Positions 26,868-33,708 of a stretch of DNA of 64,000 bases are shown here, piece after piece. Positions within the stretch are counted from its first letter, which is position 1. Each line of letters opens with the position of its first letter. The notes under the pieces are model-generated. The model ran no database searches and was not told the origin of the DNA. It saw only the letters and a list, made by a program, of their open reading frames with translations. Source of the DNA: Nocardia inohanensis NBRC 100128 (GTDB lineage Bacteria > Actinomycetota > Actinomycetes > Mycobacteriales > Mycobacteriaceae); the NCBI RefSeq assembly GCF_001612945.1, contig NZ_BDBK01000001.1:682001-746000 (forward strand), in the 5' to 3' direction. A program made the position numbers and the translations under genes.

Positions 26868-27218
26868 ATGGTTGAGCTGGAAGTCACCGACGGCGCGGTG
26901 ACGGTGCACGTGGAAGGCATCCACCGAGTCCTGTCCCTGCACGAGCACGTAACCTTCGACCTGTCCCGCGTAACCCGCGTCGCTCTCGCCCCGGTAGACC
27001 TGCGCCCCCCGTGGCTGCGCGCCCCCGGCGCCTTCCTGCCCGGCGTCATCGCCGCCGGCACCTTCCGCGGCAAGGGCCGTAAAGAGTTCTGGGACACCCG
27101 CTTCGACGGCCAAGCCATCCAGATCGACCTGTCCGGCACCGATTTGACCCGCCTGGTCATCGACGTCCCCGACCCCGACTCCGCCCTGCACACCCTGGTA
27201 ACCGCCGCCGCGGCTTGA
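26868..27218 (+). CDS. Conserved hypothetical small protein (PH-like)
   Basis: A 116-residue soluble protein. It starts VELEVTDGAVTVHVEGIHRV and continues through alternating beta strands, with GAFLPGVIAAGTFRGKGRKE in the middle and IQIDLSGTDLTRLVIDVPDP near the end. The strand pattern resembles small actinobacterial proteins with a PH-like barrel, which is an inference. ATG 26868 has GAGG seven bases upstream. It is divergent from the alpha/beta hydrolase and followed after 23 bases by the SnoaL-like gene on the same strand. Confidence 0.65.
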   Translation: MVELEVTDGAVTVHVEGIHRVLSLHEHVTFDLSRVTRVALAPVDLRPPWLRAPGAFLPGVIAAGTFRGKGRKEFWDTRFDGQAIQIDLSGTDLTRLVIDVPDPDSALHTLVTAAAA

Positions 27219-27241
27219 TCCGAGCGTTACTGTCGGAACGC

Positions 27242-27688
27242 ATGAGCGCAGCCGACGACACCACTGCCATATCGAATTTGATCGCGAAGTACGCGGAGCT
27301 CGTCGACGACGGTGATTTCGCCGGCGTCGGCGCGTTGTTCGCGAGCGGGGTGTTCAAGGGCGGTGGTGCGTCGGTGACCGGCAGCGCGGATATCGAGAAG
27401 ATGTTGCGCGGCATGGTGATCCGTTACGAGGACGGCACGCCGCGCACCCACCATGTCACGACCAACACCGCCATCGAATTCGATGCGGGAGACGCGACAG
27501 CCGTCGCGCGGTCGTATTTCACTGTGTTCCAGGCACTTCCGGGCCTGCCGTTGCAGGCGGTGGTGGCTGGACGCTACCGGGATCGGTTCGAGCGGGTCGA
27601 GGGGCAGTGGCGGTTCGCCGAGCGTGAGGTGCAGATCCGTTTGACAGGTGAGCTGAGTGGTCACCTGCGTGCCTCCGCGGGGGAGTGA
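27242..27688 (+). CDS. SnoaL-like (NTF2-fold) protein
   Basis: A 148-residue single-domain protein with the cone-shaped NTF2/SnoaL fold: ISNLIAKYAELVDDGDFAGV, FKGGGASVTG, THHVTTNTAIEF and the closing strand GQWRFAEREVQIRL. The family includes ring-cyclising enzymes, dehydratases and many proteins of unknown activity. A Tyr-Ala-x-x-x-Asp near residue 20 fits the group that carries a helix-1 Asp in its cavity. ATG 27242 is preferred over upstream starts because the family begins there. No partner enzyme is adjacent that would fix its substrate. Confidence 0.8.
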   Translation: MSAADDTTAISNLIAKYAELVDDGDFAGVGALFASGVFKGGGASVTGSADIEKMLRGMVIRYEDGTPRTHHVTTNTAIEFDAGDATAVARSYFTVFQALPGLPLQAVVAGRYRDRFERVEGQWRFAEREVQIRLTGELSGHLRASAGE

Positions 27689-27787
27689 CGGTTCAGTGTC
27701 GGCAGGTCGATAACCTGCGGGTTCGCTCCGGACGCGGGGCTTTCGGCGGTAGCATCGGGCTATGGGTGGCCACAGCGGGTCGGGCTC

Positions 27788-28606
27788 GTGAGCGCGGGCG
27801 GCGGGGACGCGTCGTTCACCGGTTCTATCGCCGAGATCTATGACACGTTGCTGGTTCCGATGATTTTCGAGGAACCGGCGCGGGCCCTCGCGGCGGCGGT
27901 GGCGGCGACGGGCGGGGTCGAGATTCTCGAAACCGCGGCCGGGACCGGCGCATTGACCAGGGAACTCGATCGGCTGGGCCGGTTCGACATCGTGGCGACC
28001 GATTTGAACGCACCGATGGTGGCGGCCGCGGCCGAGCGGTTGGCGTCCGAACGGGTGCGCTGGCAGGTGGCGGACGCTCAGGAACTGCCGTTCCCGGACC
28101 GGAGCTTCGACGTGGTGGTCTGTCAGTTCGGGGCCATGTTCCTGTCCGACAAGGTGCGCGGCTACGCGGAGGCCCTGCGGGTGCTGCGACCCGGCGGCAC
28201 CTTCGCGTTCAATGTGTGGGACCGGATCGAGAACAATGCTGTCGCGCTGGTCATCGCCCGGGCTTTGTGCGCGGCCGCACCGGACGAGCCGCTCGAATTC
28301 TTCAGCCGCACCCCGCACGGGTACTTCGATATCGAGCGGATTCGCGGGGAACTCGCGGCGGCGGGGTTCGAGGAGATCAGCGGCGCATACCTCGACGGGA
28401 CGAGCCGGACGACCGCCGAGGTCGGTGCGGTGGCGCTGTGTCAGGGGACGCCGATGCGGGGCGAGATCGAACGGCATTCGTCGTTCGATCTCGGGTCCGC
28501 GACGGCCATCGCGACCGCGGAATTGCGCCGCGAGTACGGGCCGGGCGAGTTCGACGCGCCGACCCGGTGGTTGCAGATGACGGCGCGTCGAGGTGACGGC
28601 ACTTAG
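27788..28606 (+). CDS. SAM-dependent class I methyltransferase
   Basis: A 272-residue methyltransferase of the UbiE/Methyltransf_11 type. Motif I is EILETAAGTGALTREL near residue 47, the acidic residue that ends strand 2 is in IVATDLNAPM, motif II is VADAQELPFPDRSFDVVVCQ near residue 97, and motif III is LRVLRPGGTFAFNVWD near residue 135. The C-terminal part is less conserved and should define the acceptor, which is unknown. Start GTG 27788. It ends tail to tail with the VOC protein gene; the two stops are adjacent. Confidence 0.9.
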   Translation: MSAGGGDASFTGSIAEIYDTLLVPMIFEEPARALAAAVAATGGVEILETAAGTGALTRELDRLGRFDIVATDLNAPMVAAAAERLASERVRWQVADAQELPFPDRSFDVVVCQFGAMFLSDKVRGYAEALRVLRPGGTFAFNVWDRIENNAVALVIARALCAAAPDEPLEFFSRTPHGYFDIERIRGELAAAGFEEISGAYLDGTSRTTAEVGAVALCQGTPMRGEIERHSSFDLGSATAIATAELRREYGPGEFDAPTRWLQMTARRGDGT

Positions 28607-29047
28607 CTAGCCGAGTTCCTCCGCCAGCCCGACGATGATCCCCTCGGGCCCGCGCACATAGCAGAGCCGGAAGATCTGCTCGTACTGCTCGATCTCGCCG
28701 ACCAGTTCCGCGCCGCGCGTACGCAATCGGGCCACCACATCGTCGATATCGTCCACCGCGAACATGATCCGGCGGATGCCGAGGGTGTTCGCGGGTGCGT
28801 GCTTCGGTTCGGGGCTGATCGGCCGCGGGGTGTGGAACATCGCCAGCTCGACCCCGCCGTGCCCGTCCGGGGTGCGCAGCATCGCGACCTCCTGTCGCAC
28901 ATCGTCGACGCCGATGATCCGCTCCACCCAGCGTCCCTCGACCGGGCCCCGATTCTCGAGCGTCATCCCCAGCTCGACGAAGAACTCGATCACGGTGTCG
29001 AGGTCCTCGACCACGATGAGGACATTGTCCATGCGCTTGATAGCCAT
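28607..29047 (-). CDS. VOC-family (glyoxalase/dioxygenase-like) protein
   Basis: A 146-residue vicinal-oxygen-chelate protein with two beta-alpha-beta-beta-beta halves: VLIVVEDLDTVIEFFVELGM opens the first, and IMFAVDDIDDVVARLRTRGA opens the second, which ends YVRGPEGIIVGLAEELG with the expected C-terminal Glu of the metal site. Members act as lyases, isomerases, dioxygenases or binding proteins for antibiotics. The first metal ligand position (HDNVLIV, here DNVLIVVE) lacks an obvious His, so the enzyme may use altered ligands or none. Function not assignable beyond the family. Confidence 0.85.
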   Translation of the reverse strand: MAIKRMDNVLIVVEDLDTVIEFFVELGMTLENRGPVEGRWVERIIGVDDVRQEVAMLRTPDGHGGVELAMFHTPRPISPEPKHAPANTLGIRRIMFAVDDIDDVVARLRTRGAELVGEIEQYEQIFRLCYVRGPEGIIVGLAEELG

Positions 29048-29077
29048 GCCCCAGTCTCTCTCGTGACGCCCGCCGGC

Positions 29078-29104
29078 GGTGGGCCCGGCCGGTCCGGGCC
29101 CACC
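29078..29104 (-). terminator. Hairpin terminator after the NTF2-like gene
   Basis: Perfect 11-base arms GGTGGGCCCGG and CCGGGCCCACC around the loop CCGGT, 10 bases beyond the stop of the minus-strand NTF2-like gene and before the VOC gene. Confidence 0.7.
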
Positions 29105-29114
29105 ACCGCACCCG

Positions 29115-29468
29115 CTAGGGCACCAGTGTCGGCTGGTCCACGGCCCACAGCCACGAGCCGTCCGGCTGGCGGCGGGCGATCTCGACGGTCACCTCGCCGG
29201 TGGTGAGCGTGGTCGCGGTCAACGCCAGGTCCTCGCTCACCAGCGAGGGATGCTGGCGGCCCGGTGAGAGCACCGGTGCGGCCGCCACGAACTGTTCGTA
29301 CACCTTGCGGATCTCCGCGTGCCCCGTCGCCTTGTTGCCGGGCGGGAATTCCAGGACCGCGGTGGGTTCGTACAACGCGACGAGCCCGTCGACGTCACCC
29401 GCGTTCGCGCGCTCGATGAAGAATCCGGCCAGGTCGTCAGGGGTGGTGGCAACTTTTCGATTTGTCAT
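29115..29468 (-). CDS. NTF2-like (DUF4440-type) protein
   Basis: A 117-residue NTF2-fold protein: DLAGFFIERANAGDVDGLVA near residue 10, LYEPTAVLEFPPG, GHAEIRKVYEQFVAA and a closing strand before WLWAVDQPTLVP. These motifs mark the SnoaL-4/DUF4440 group, found in ketosteroid-isomerase-like proteins and as stand-alone proteins of unknown role. ATG 29468 is chosen over 29492 because GGGAGG stands about eight bases upstream of it. It is divergent from the WYL regulator, with a TGACA...TGTCA dyad between them, so it is the likely target of that regulator. Confidence 0.8.
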   Translation of the reverse strand: MTNRKVATTPDDLAGFFIERANAGDVDGLVALYEPTAVLEFPPGNKATGHAEIRKVYEQFVAAAPVLSPGRQHPSLVSEDLALTATTLTTGEVTVEIARRQPDGSWLWAVDQPTLVP

Positions 29469-29491
29469 GACACAAGCCTCCCAACGAATCA

Positions 29492-29506
29492 TGACATCCT
29501 GTGTCA
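29492..29506. promoter_or_regulatory. Candidate WYL-regulator operator
   Basis: The dyad TGACA-TCCTG-TGTCA sits between the divergent NTF2-like and WYL genes, with another TGACA copy at 29467-29472. The position, overlapping the region where both promoters must lie, suggests binding by the WYL protein; untested. Confidence 0.45.
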
Positions 29507-29529
29507 GGTATTCCCGCTAGAGTTTTTCC

Positions 29530-30525
29530 ATGCGCGCCGACCGATTGGTCTCACTGGTGTTGCTGCTGCGCCGGCACGGGCGGATGTCCGCGCCCGAGCT
29601 GGCTCGCGAGCTGGAGGTCTCCACCCGGACCGTGCTGCGCGATATCGAGGCGTTGTCCACCGCCGGGGTTCCGGTCTACGCCGAACGCGGCCGGCTCGGC
29701 GGTTTCGCCCTGCTCCCCGGTTTCCAAACCGAACTCACCGGACTGAATCACGACGAGGCGCTCGCTCTGCTGGTGGCCGGATCACGCCGCGGCGCACAGG
29801 CTTTCGGCCTCGGCTCGGCCCTCGCCTCCGGCATGCGCAAAGTGGTCGATGCCCTACCGGAAAGAAATCGAGCCACCGCCGCCGATGCCGCCGAACGGCT
29901 GCTCATCGACCCCGAAACCGACATCCTGGCCCGCTCGACCACCGCCGAGGAGCTGCCCGACACCGTGGTCGCCGAGGTCCGCCGCGCCGTCTTCGCCGGC
30001 CACAAACTCCGCATCCACTACGCCGCCATGGATCAGAACCCCAACTGGCGCACCGTCGATCCCATCGGCCTGGTCACCGTCCGCAATCAGGGTTACCTGC
30101 TCGCCACCAGATCCGGCGAGGACCGTACCTACCGCCTGTCCCGCATCCTCGCCGCCGAGGAACTCCCCGAACCCGCCCAACGCCCCGCCCGCGTCGACCT
30201 CGACCGCGCCTGGCAGGAACGCAGCACCCGTTTCCGCACCAGCGGCGACCAGGTAACCGCACTGATCCGCATAAAACCGTCCGCCCGGGAAGAACTGCTG
30301 GCCACCGCCCTCACCGTCCTCTCCGAAACTCCCGACCCCGATACCTGGCTCCGTCTCGAAGTAACCTTCCAAGACCCCCGCCACGCCGAATGGGCCCTCT
30401 GGCAACTCGCCACGAACGCGGAAGCCCTTGCCCCCCAATGGCTCCGCACCGCCCTGCACGACCGCGCCGCCGCCATCACCACCCGCTACCGCAATCGCCC
30501 GGAAACAGCCGACCCCGAAAGGTGA
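29530..30525 (+). CDS. WYL-domain transcriptional regulator (YafY/DeoR type)
   Basis: A 331-residue regulator. A DeoR-like winged helix occupies the first 60 residues (ADRLVSLVLLLRRHGRMSAP, then ELEVSTRTVLRDIEAL and GRLGGFAL). The WYL domain lies around residues 150-220, with LRIHYAAMDQNPNWRTVDPI and TYRLSRIL, and a C-terminal WCX region follows. WYL domains sense nucleic acids or nucleotide-like ligands. The Arr gene begins five bases after its stop, so regulator and resistance enzyme form an operon. Divergent control of the NTF2-like gene is suggested by the dyad in the gap. Confidence 0.9.
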   Translation: MRADRLVSLVLLLRRHGRMSAPELARELEVSTRTVLRDIEALSTAGVPVYAERGRLGGFALLPGFQTELTGLNHDEALALLVAGSRRGAQAFGLGSALASGMRKVVDALPERNRATAADAAERLLIDPETDILARSTTAEELPDTVVAEVRRAVFAGHKLRIHYAAMDQNPNWRTVDPIGLVTVRNQGYLLATRSGEDRTYRLSRILAAEELPEPAQRPARVDLDRAWQERSTRFRTSGDQVTALIRIKPSAREELLATALTVLSETPDPDTWLRLEVTFQDPRHAEWALWQLATNAEALAPQWLRTALHDRAAAITTRYRNRPETADPER

Positions 30526-30529
30526 ACGC

Positions 30530-30955
30530 ATGCAGCACGAACCGATGACCCAACCCGACGACCAGGGCCCCTTCTTCCACGGCACGAAAGCAGTCCTGAA
30601 CCCCGGCGACCTACTGGACCCCGGCTACAGCTCCAACTACGGCCCCGGCAGAAAAGCCAACTTCGTCTATTTCACCGCCACCCTGGACGCCGCCACCTGG
30701 GGCGCCGAACTGGCAGCCGGCGACGCCCAGGAACGCATCTACGAAGTAGAACCCACCGGCCCTTTCGAAGACGACCCGAACCTCACCGACAAACGCTTCC
30801 CCGGCAACCCCACCAGGTCCTACCGCACCCGCCACCCCCTCCGCGTAAGCGCCGAAGTGCAGAACTGGACAGGCCACTCCCCGGAAGCCTTGCAGCACAT
30901 GCGAAACCACCTGGCCGAACTCGACCGCCAGGGCGTCGAAGCCATCAACGACTGA
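30530..30955 (+). CDS. arr: NAD+-rifamycin ADP-ribosyltransferase (Arr)
   Basis: A 141-residue enzyme that transfers ADP-ribose from NAD+ to a hydroxyl of rifamycins, inactivating them. The family landmarks are all visible: GPFFHGTKAVLNPGDLL near residue 13 (NAD-binding His), NFVYFTATLDAATWGAELA near residue 45, IYEVEPTGPFEDDPNLTDKR with its conserved Asp residues near 85, and GNPTRSYRT. The length equals that of known Arr proteins. ATG 30530 follows AAAGGTG and lies five bases after the WYL regulator stop, so expression depends on that operon. No rifamycin-associated palindrome was seen upstream. Confidence 0.92.
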   Translation: MQHEPMTQPDDQGPFFHGTKAVLNPGDLLDPGYSSNYGPGRKANFVYFTATLDAATWGAELAAGDAQERIYEVEPTGPFEDDPNLTDKRFPGNPTRSYRTRHPLRVSAEVQNWTGHSPEALQHMRNHLAELDRQGVEAIND

Positions 30956-31132
30956 CCCGGTTTCGCCTCCCAGGCAGGTCTCAGCGTTTCGGGCGGAAGT
31001 CCGTCTGACGGCGGTCCGGTGGCCTTTGGCGTTGACGGGCGGCTGAGCGGCGGAACGCACTCACCCCCTGGTAGATGGCTGCGACTCGGTCGGCGGTTAG
31101 GCTTGCCTGTCCCCATTACCCCAGGAGAGTTC

Positions 31133-31444
31133 ATGACGACGTTCGAGAATGTCACCGTCACCAAGAAGGCCAATGTCTACTTCGATGGGAAGTGCGTTTC
31201 GCACAATATCGAGTTGGCGGATGGGACGAGTAAGTCCGTCGGTGTCATCCTCCCGGCTACGTTGACGTTCAATACGGGTGCGCCGGAGATCATGGAGTTG
31301 CTGGAGGGGGAGTGCAAGGTGACTTTGGCGGGGGCCGATGAGACCGTTACCTATAAGGGTGGGGAGTCGTTCTCGGTGCCGGGGAACAGCAGCTTCCAGA
31401 TCGAGGTCGTGGAGCCGGTGCATTACGTGTGCCACTTCGGCTGA
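31133..31444 (+). CDS. ppnP: Pyrimidine/purine nucleoside phosphorylase PpnP
   Basis: A 103-residue single cupin-fold protein of the PpnP (DUF1255) family, which splits nucleosides with phosphate into base and ribose-1-phosphate. Diagnostic segments: ENVTVTKKANVYFDGKCVSH, GVILPATLTFNTGAPEIMEL, ETVTYKGGESFSVPGNSSFQ and the C-terminal HYVCHFG. Length equals the family norm. ATG 31133 is preceded by CAGGAGAG at 31122. It stands alone and is followed by a strong terminator with a T-rich tail. Confidence 0.93.
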   Translation: MTTFENVTVTKKANVYFDGKCVSHNIELADGTSKSVGVILPATLTFNTGAPEIMELLEGECKVTLAGADETVTYKGGESFSVPGNSSFQIEVVEPVHYVCHFG

Positions 31445-31460
31445 GTCGAATCGGTTGTGA

Positions 31461-31502
31461 ACGCCCGGGTCTCCGTGAGGTCCCGGGCGTTTCGTTTTGT
31501 GT
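31461..31502 (+). terminator. Rho-independent terminator after ppnP
   Basis: Arms ACGCCCGGG and CCCGGGCGT around a 12-base loop, followed by TTCGTTTTGTGT, one of the few T-rich tails in the window. It starts 17 bases after the ppnP stop and lies before the convergent hydrolase gene. Confidence 0.82.
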
Positions 31503-31516
31503 AGGGGTGGGCCGGC

Positions 31517-32347
31517 TCAGCTGGCCAGGGCGGTGCGGGTGGCGGAACGGATTGCGGTGGTGACGGTTTCGGGGGCTTCGAGCATTACCAGGTGGCCGCA
31601 GTCGGGGAGGACGATCGCCGAGGTGGGGCGGAGGGCCTTGTCGAGGTGGGCGCCGGCCTTGGCGGACAGGATGCGGTTCTTCGCGCCCCAGATGGTGGTG
31701 ATGGGCGGGAAGCTGGGGGAGGGGTGGAAGTAGTCGAGGGTTGCCAGGCTCGGGAGGTCGCGGGCGATGGCGGCCGGGGGGAGGAGGCGGCGGGGTTCGG
31801 ACCAGCGGGTGCGGAGGGCGGCGAAGGTGGTGGGGGTCATGTGGCGGCCTCGGGGGCCGAGTTGTTCGCGGACTACCAGGCGGGCCAGGGGGGCGGGGAG
31901 GCGGATGGCGGTGGCGAGGGAGTCGATCTGGAGGTGGGCGAAGGTGCGGGCGGTCCAACCGGTTTGGGTGGGGCGCAACGTGGCGGAGGTCAGGGGGCTG
32001 CACAGGACCAGGGCGCGGACGGCGGCCGGGTTGGCGCGGGTGTAGAGCAGGGAGAGGGCGCTGCCGAAGCAGTTGCCTACCAGGGTGACATTGCGCAGGT
32101 TGTGGGCAGTGATGAACTCCGCGAGCATGCCGATGTAGTTGTCGACCGTGTAACCGGCGGCCGGAGTGTCGGAGTCGCCGTAGCCGAAGAGGTCGATGGC
32201 GTAGACGCTGTGCGTGGCGGACAAGGCTTCGAACTGGCCGGCCCAGATGCGCCGGTCGCCGCCGATATTGTGCAGGAAGATGATGGGATCACCCGATCCG
32301 GCCTGATCGTAGGCGACGGACACCCCGTGGTAATCGAATACCGGCAT
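31517..32347 (-). CDS. Alpha/beta hydrolase with a Cys nucleophile, beside the beta-lactone cluster
   Basis: A 276-residue cytoplasmic alpha/beta-hydrolase. The oxyanion segment IIFLHNIGGDRRIW and the loop AIDLFGYGDSD are typical. The nucleophile elbow reads VGNCFGS, putting Cys93 where esterases have Ser and OleB-type or haloalkane enzymes have Asp. The catalytic His is in PDCGHLVMLEAPE near residue 253. Dienelactone hydrolases also use Cys, so lactone or thioester substrates are conceivable. It lies 148 bases downstream of the nltD-like gene on the same strand, so it may be the last gene of that operon; in OleABCD systems an alpha/beta hydrolase (OleB) acts on the beta-lactone. A link to the cluster is inference. 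Confidence 0.85.
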   Translation of the reverse strand: MPVFDYHGVSVAYDQAGSGDPIIFLHNIGGDRRIWAGQFEALSATHSVYAIDLFGYGDSDTPAAGYTVDNYIGMLAEFITAHNLRNVTLVGNCFGSALSLLYTRANPAAVRALVLCSPLTSATLRPTQTGWTARTFAHLQIDSLATAIRLPAPLARLVVREQLGPRGRHMTPTTFAALRTRWSEPRRLLPPAAIARDLPSLATLDYFHPSPSFPPITTIWGAKNRILSAKAGAHLDKALRPTSAIVLPDCGHLVMLEAPETVTTAIRSATRTALAS

Positions 32348-32494
32348 CGGGCGCTCTCCTCGTTGAGTAGCGGTGCTGTACAGCGTCTTCCGACGAGGGC
32401 CGTCAGCACCGACATGCCTCTCGCGCGGCTATCCAACCATGCTAGCTGGTACCGCGTGTAACACAAGGTTTCGATCGGGGCGCCCGAGCCCTGG

Positions 32495-33529
32495 TCAGTG
32501 GGTGGTTTCGATACTTTCCTCTCCGCGTCGAAGCCACGTTTTGAGAGCTTCCATACCCGAATCGCGATCTACGACCGGTCGGTATCCGAAGTCTCGGGTG
32601 GCCGCCGAGGTGTCGTAGGTGCCGGTGCGCGTCATCACCGCAACCGAGTAGCGCGACAGCGGCGGCGTCCAGTGTTCGGCGAGAAACGGTGCGCGCCTAA
32701 GTGTTTCGATCACTTCCACGATGAAGTTCACCAGGCGCGGATCGAGCTTGCGGCCCGGTGACCGGTAGCCCAGCTCGGTGGCGATCTGTGTGAGGAACCG
32801 CCAGACGTTCGTCTGTTCGGCATCGGCGATGAAATACGCCTTGCCGCCCACGTTCTCGCCGACTGCCGCCTTGACGCAGGCTTCGACGATATTGTCCACA
32901 TGGCACAGCGAGGCGTACACCTCGCGTCCGAAGGACAGATCCGGCAGGGTGCCCGCCGCGGCCCGGTCGAGCAGCCGCACGATCGGCCCGGACCGATCCC
33001 CGGCACCCCAGATGGCCCGCGGCCGCAGCGCACAGGTGGTGAACTCGCCGTCATCGGCTTTGAGCACCAGCCGTTCCGCCGCCGCCTTCGTCTCGCAATA
33101 GTGATTCAAATACTGCTGCGGATACGGAACGGTCTCGTCGATGTTCACCTGATCGCCGCCATCGCGCGCCATCAGCGCACTCGGACTGGACACGAACACG
33201 AACCGCCGCGCCGCTCCCGCCTTGGCCGCACCGAGCAGCCGCGCGGTAGCCGCCACGTTCTCGGCCCAGAACTGTGCCCGGGTCCCGCGCTCGTCCACCC
33301 GCGCCGCGCTGTGGAACACGATGTCCACACCCTCGACCGCGCGGGCGAGCGAATCGGTATCGGCCAGATCGCCGGTGATCACCTCGACCCGGTCCAGCAC
33401 CGCGGCGAGATCGCGCAGATTGCTGGTGCGCCGCACCAGAATCGCCACCTGGTAGTCGCCGTCGCGGACCAGCCGCCGGGTGAGCGCACCACCGAGGAAC
33501 CCGGAGGCCCCCGTCACCAATGCCTTCAC
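32495..33529 (-). CDS. nltD: NAD(P)-dependent 3-ketoacid reductase, OleD/NltD-like
   Basis: A 344-residue extended SDR/3-beta-HSD-type enzyme. The Rossmann start is VKALVTGASGFLGGALTRRL with GxxGxxG, the second acidic patch VITGDLADTDSL follows, SSPSALMARDGG and the catalytic pair in YCETK (Y-x3-K) lie mid-protein, and a substrate-binding C-terminus ends near EALKTWLRRGEE. In OleD/NltD this enzyme reduces the 2-alkyl-3-ketoacid made by the thiolase pair to a 2-alkyl-3-hydroxyacid. GTG 33529 is fixed by a GTGA overlap with the small ORF upstream. The symbol is assigned by cluster context with an AMP-ligase and two thiolase-like genes; it is less certain than the family. Confidence 0.87.
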   Translation of the reverse strand: MKALVTGASGFLGGALTRRLVRDGDYQVAILVRRTSNLRDLAAVLDRVEVITGDLADTDSLARAVEGVDIVFHSAARVDERGTRAQFWAENVAATARLLGAAKAGAARRFVFVSSPSALMARDGGDQVNIDETVPYPQQYLNHYCETKAAAERLVLKADDGEFTTCALRPRAIWGAGDRSGPIVRLLDRAAAGTLPDLSFGREVYASLCHVDNIVEACVKAAVGENVGGKAYFIADAEQTNVWRFLTQIATELGYRSPGRKLDPRLVNFIVEVIETLRRAPFLAEHWTPPLSRYSVAVMTRTGTYDTSAATRDFGYRPVVDRDSGMEALKTWLRRGEESIETTH

Positions 33530-33699
33530 GACACCACCCGCAACCGTTTCGATCCGCGATCGGCCGCGGGAAGCTCCGCCCACCGGCTCGCGATTTCATC
33601 CAGGGCCATGGTCACCGCGATCTGCGCCACCGCGACCAGGCCGCAGCCCGCGAGCAACCCGCCGACCGCCGAAACCGCCTGCGAAACAGGCTCTTTCAT
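33526..33699 (-). CDS. 57-residue membrane peptide inside the beta-lactone operon
   Basis: A small gene found by reading the gap between the nltC-like and nltD-like genes. It encodes 57 residues: MKEPVSQAVSAVGG, one hydrophobic helix of about 20 residues (LLAGCGLVAVAQIAVTMAL), then DEIASRWAELPAAD and a basic end. Three features support it: GGAGG five to six bases before its ATG, a start 9 bases after the nltC-like stop, and a stop that overlaps the nltD-like start in GTGA. Function is unknown; a membrane anchor or adaptor for the soluble pathway enzymes is a guess. I know of no described counterpart in Ole or Nlt clusters. Confidence 0.68.
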   Translation of the reverse strand: MKEPVSQAVSAVGGLLAGCGLVAVAQIAVTMALDEIASRWAELPAADRGSKRLRVVS

Positions 33700-33708
33700 G
33701 ACGCCTCC

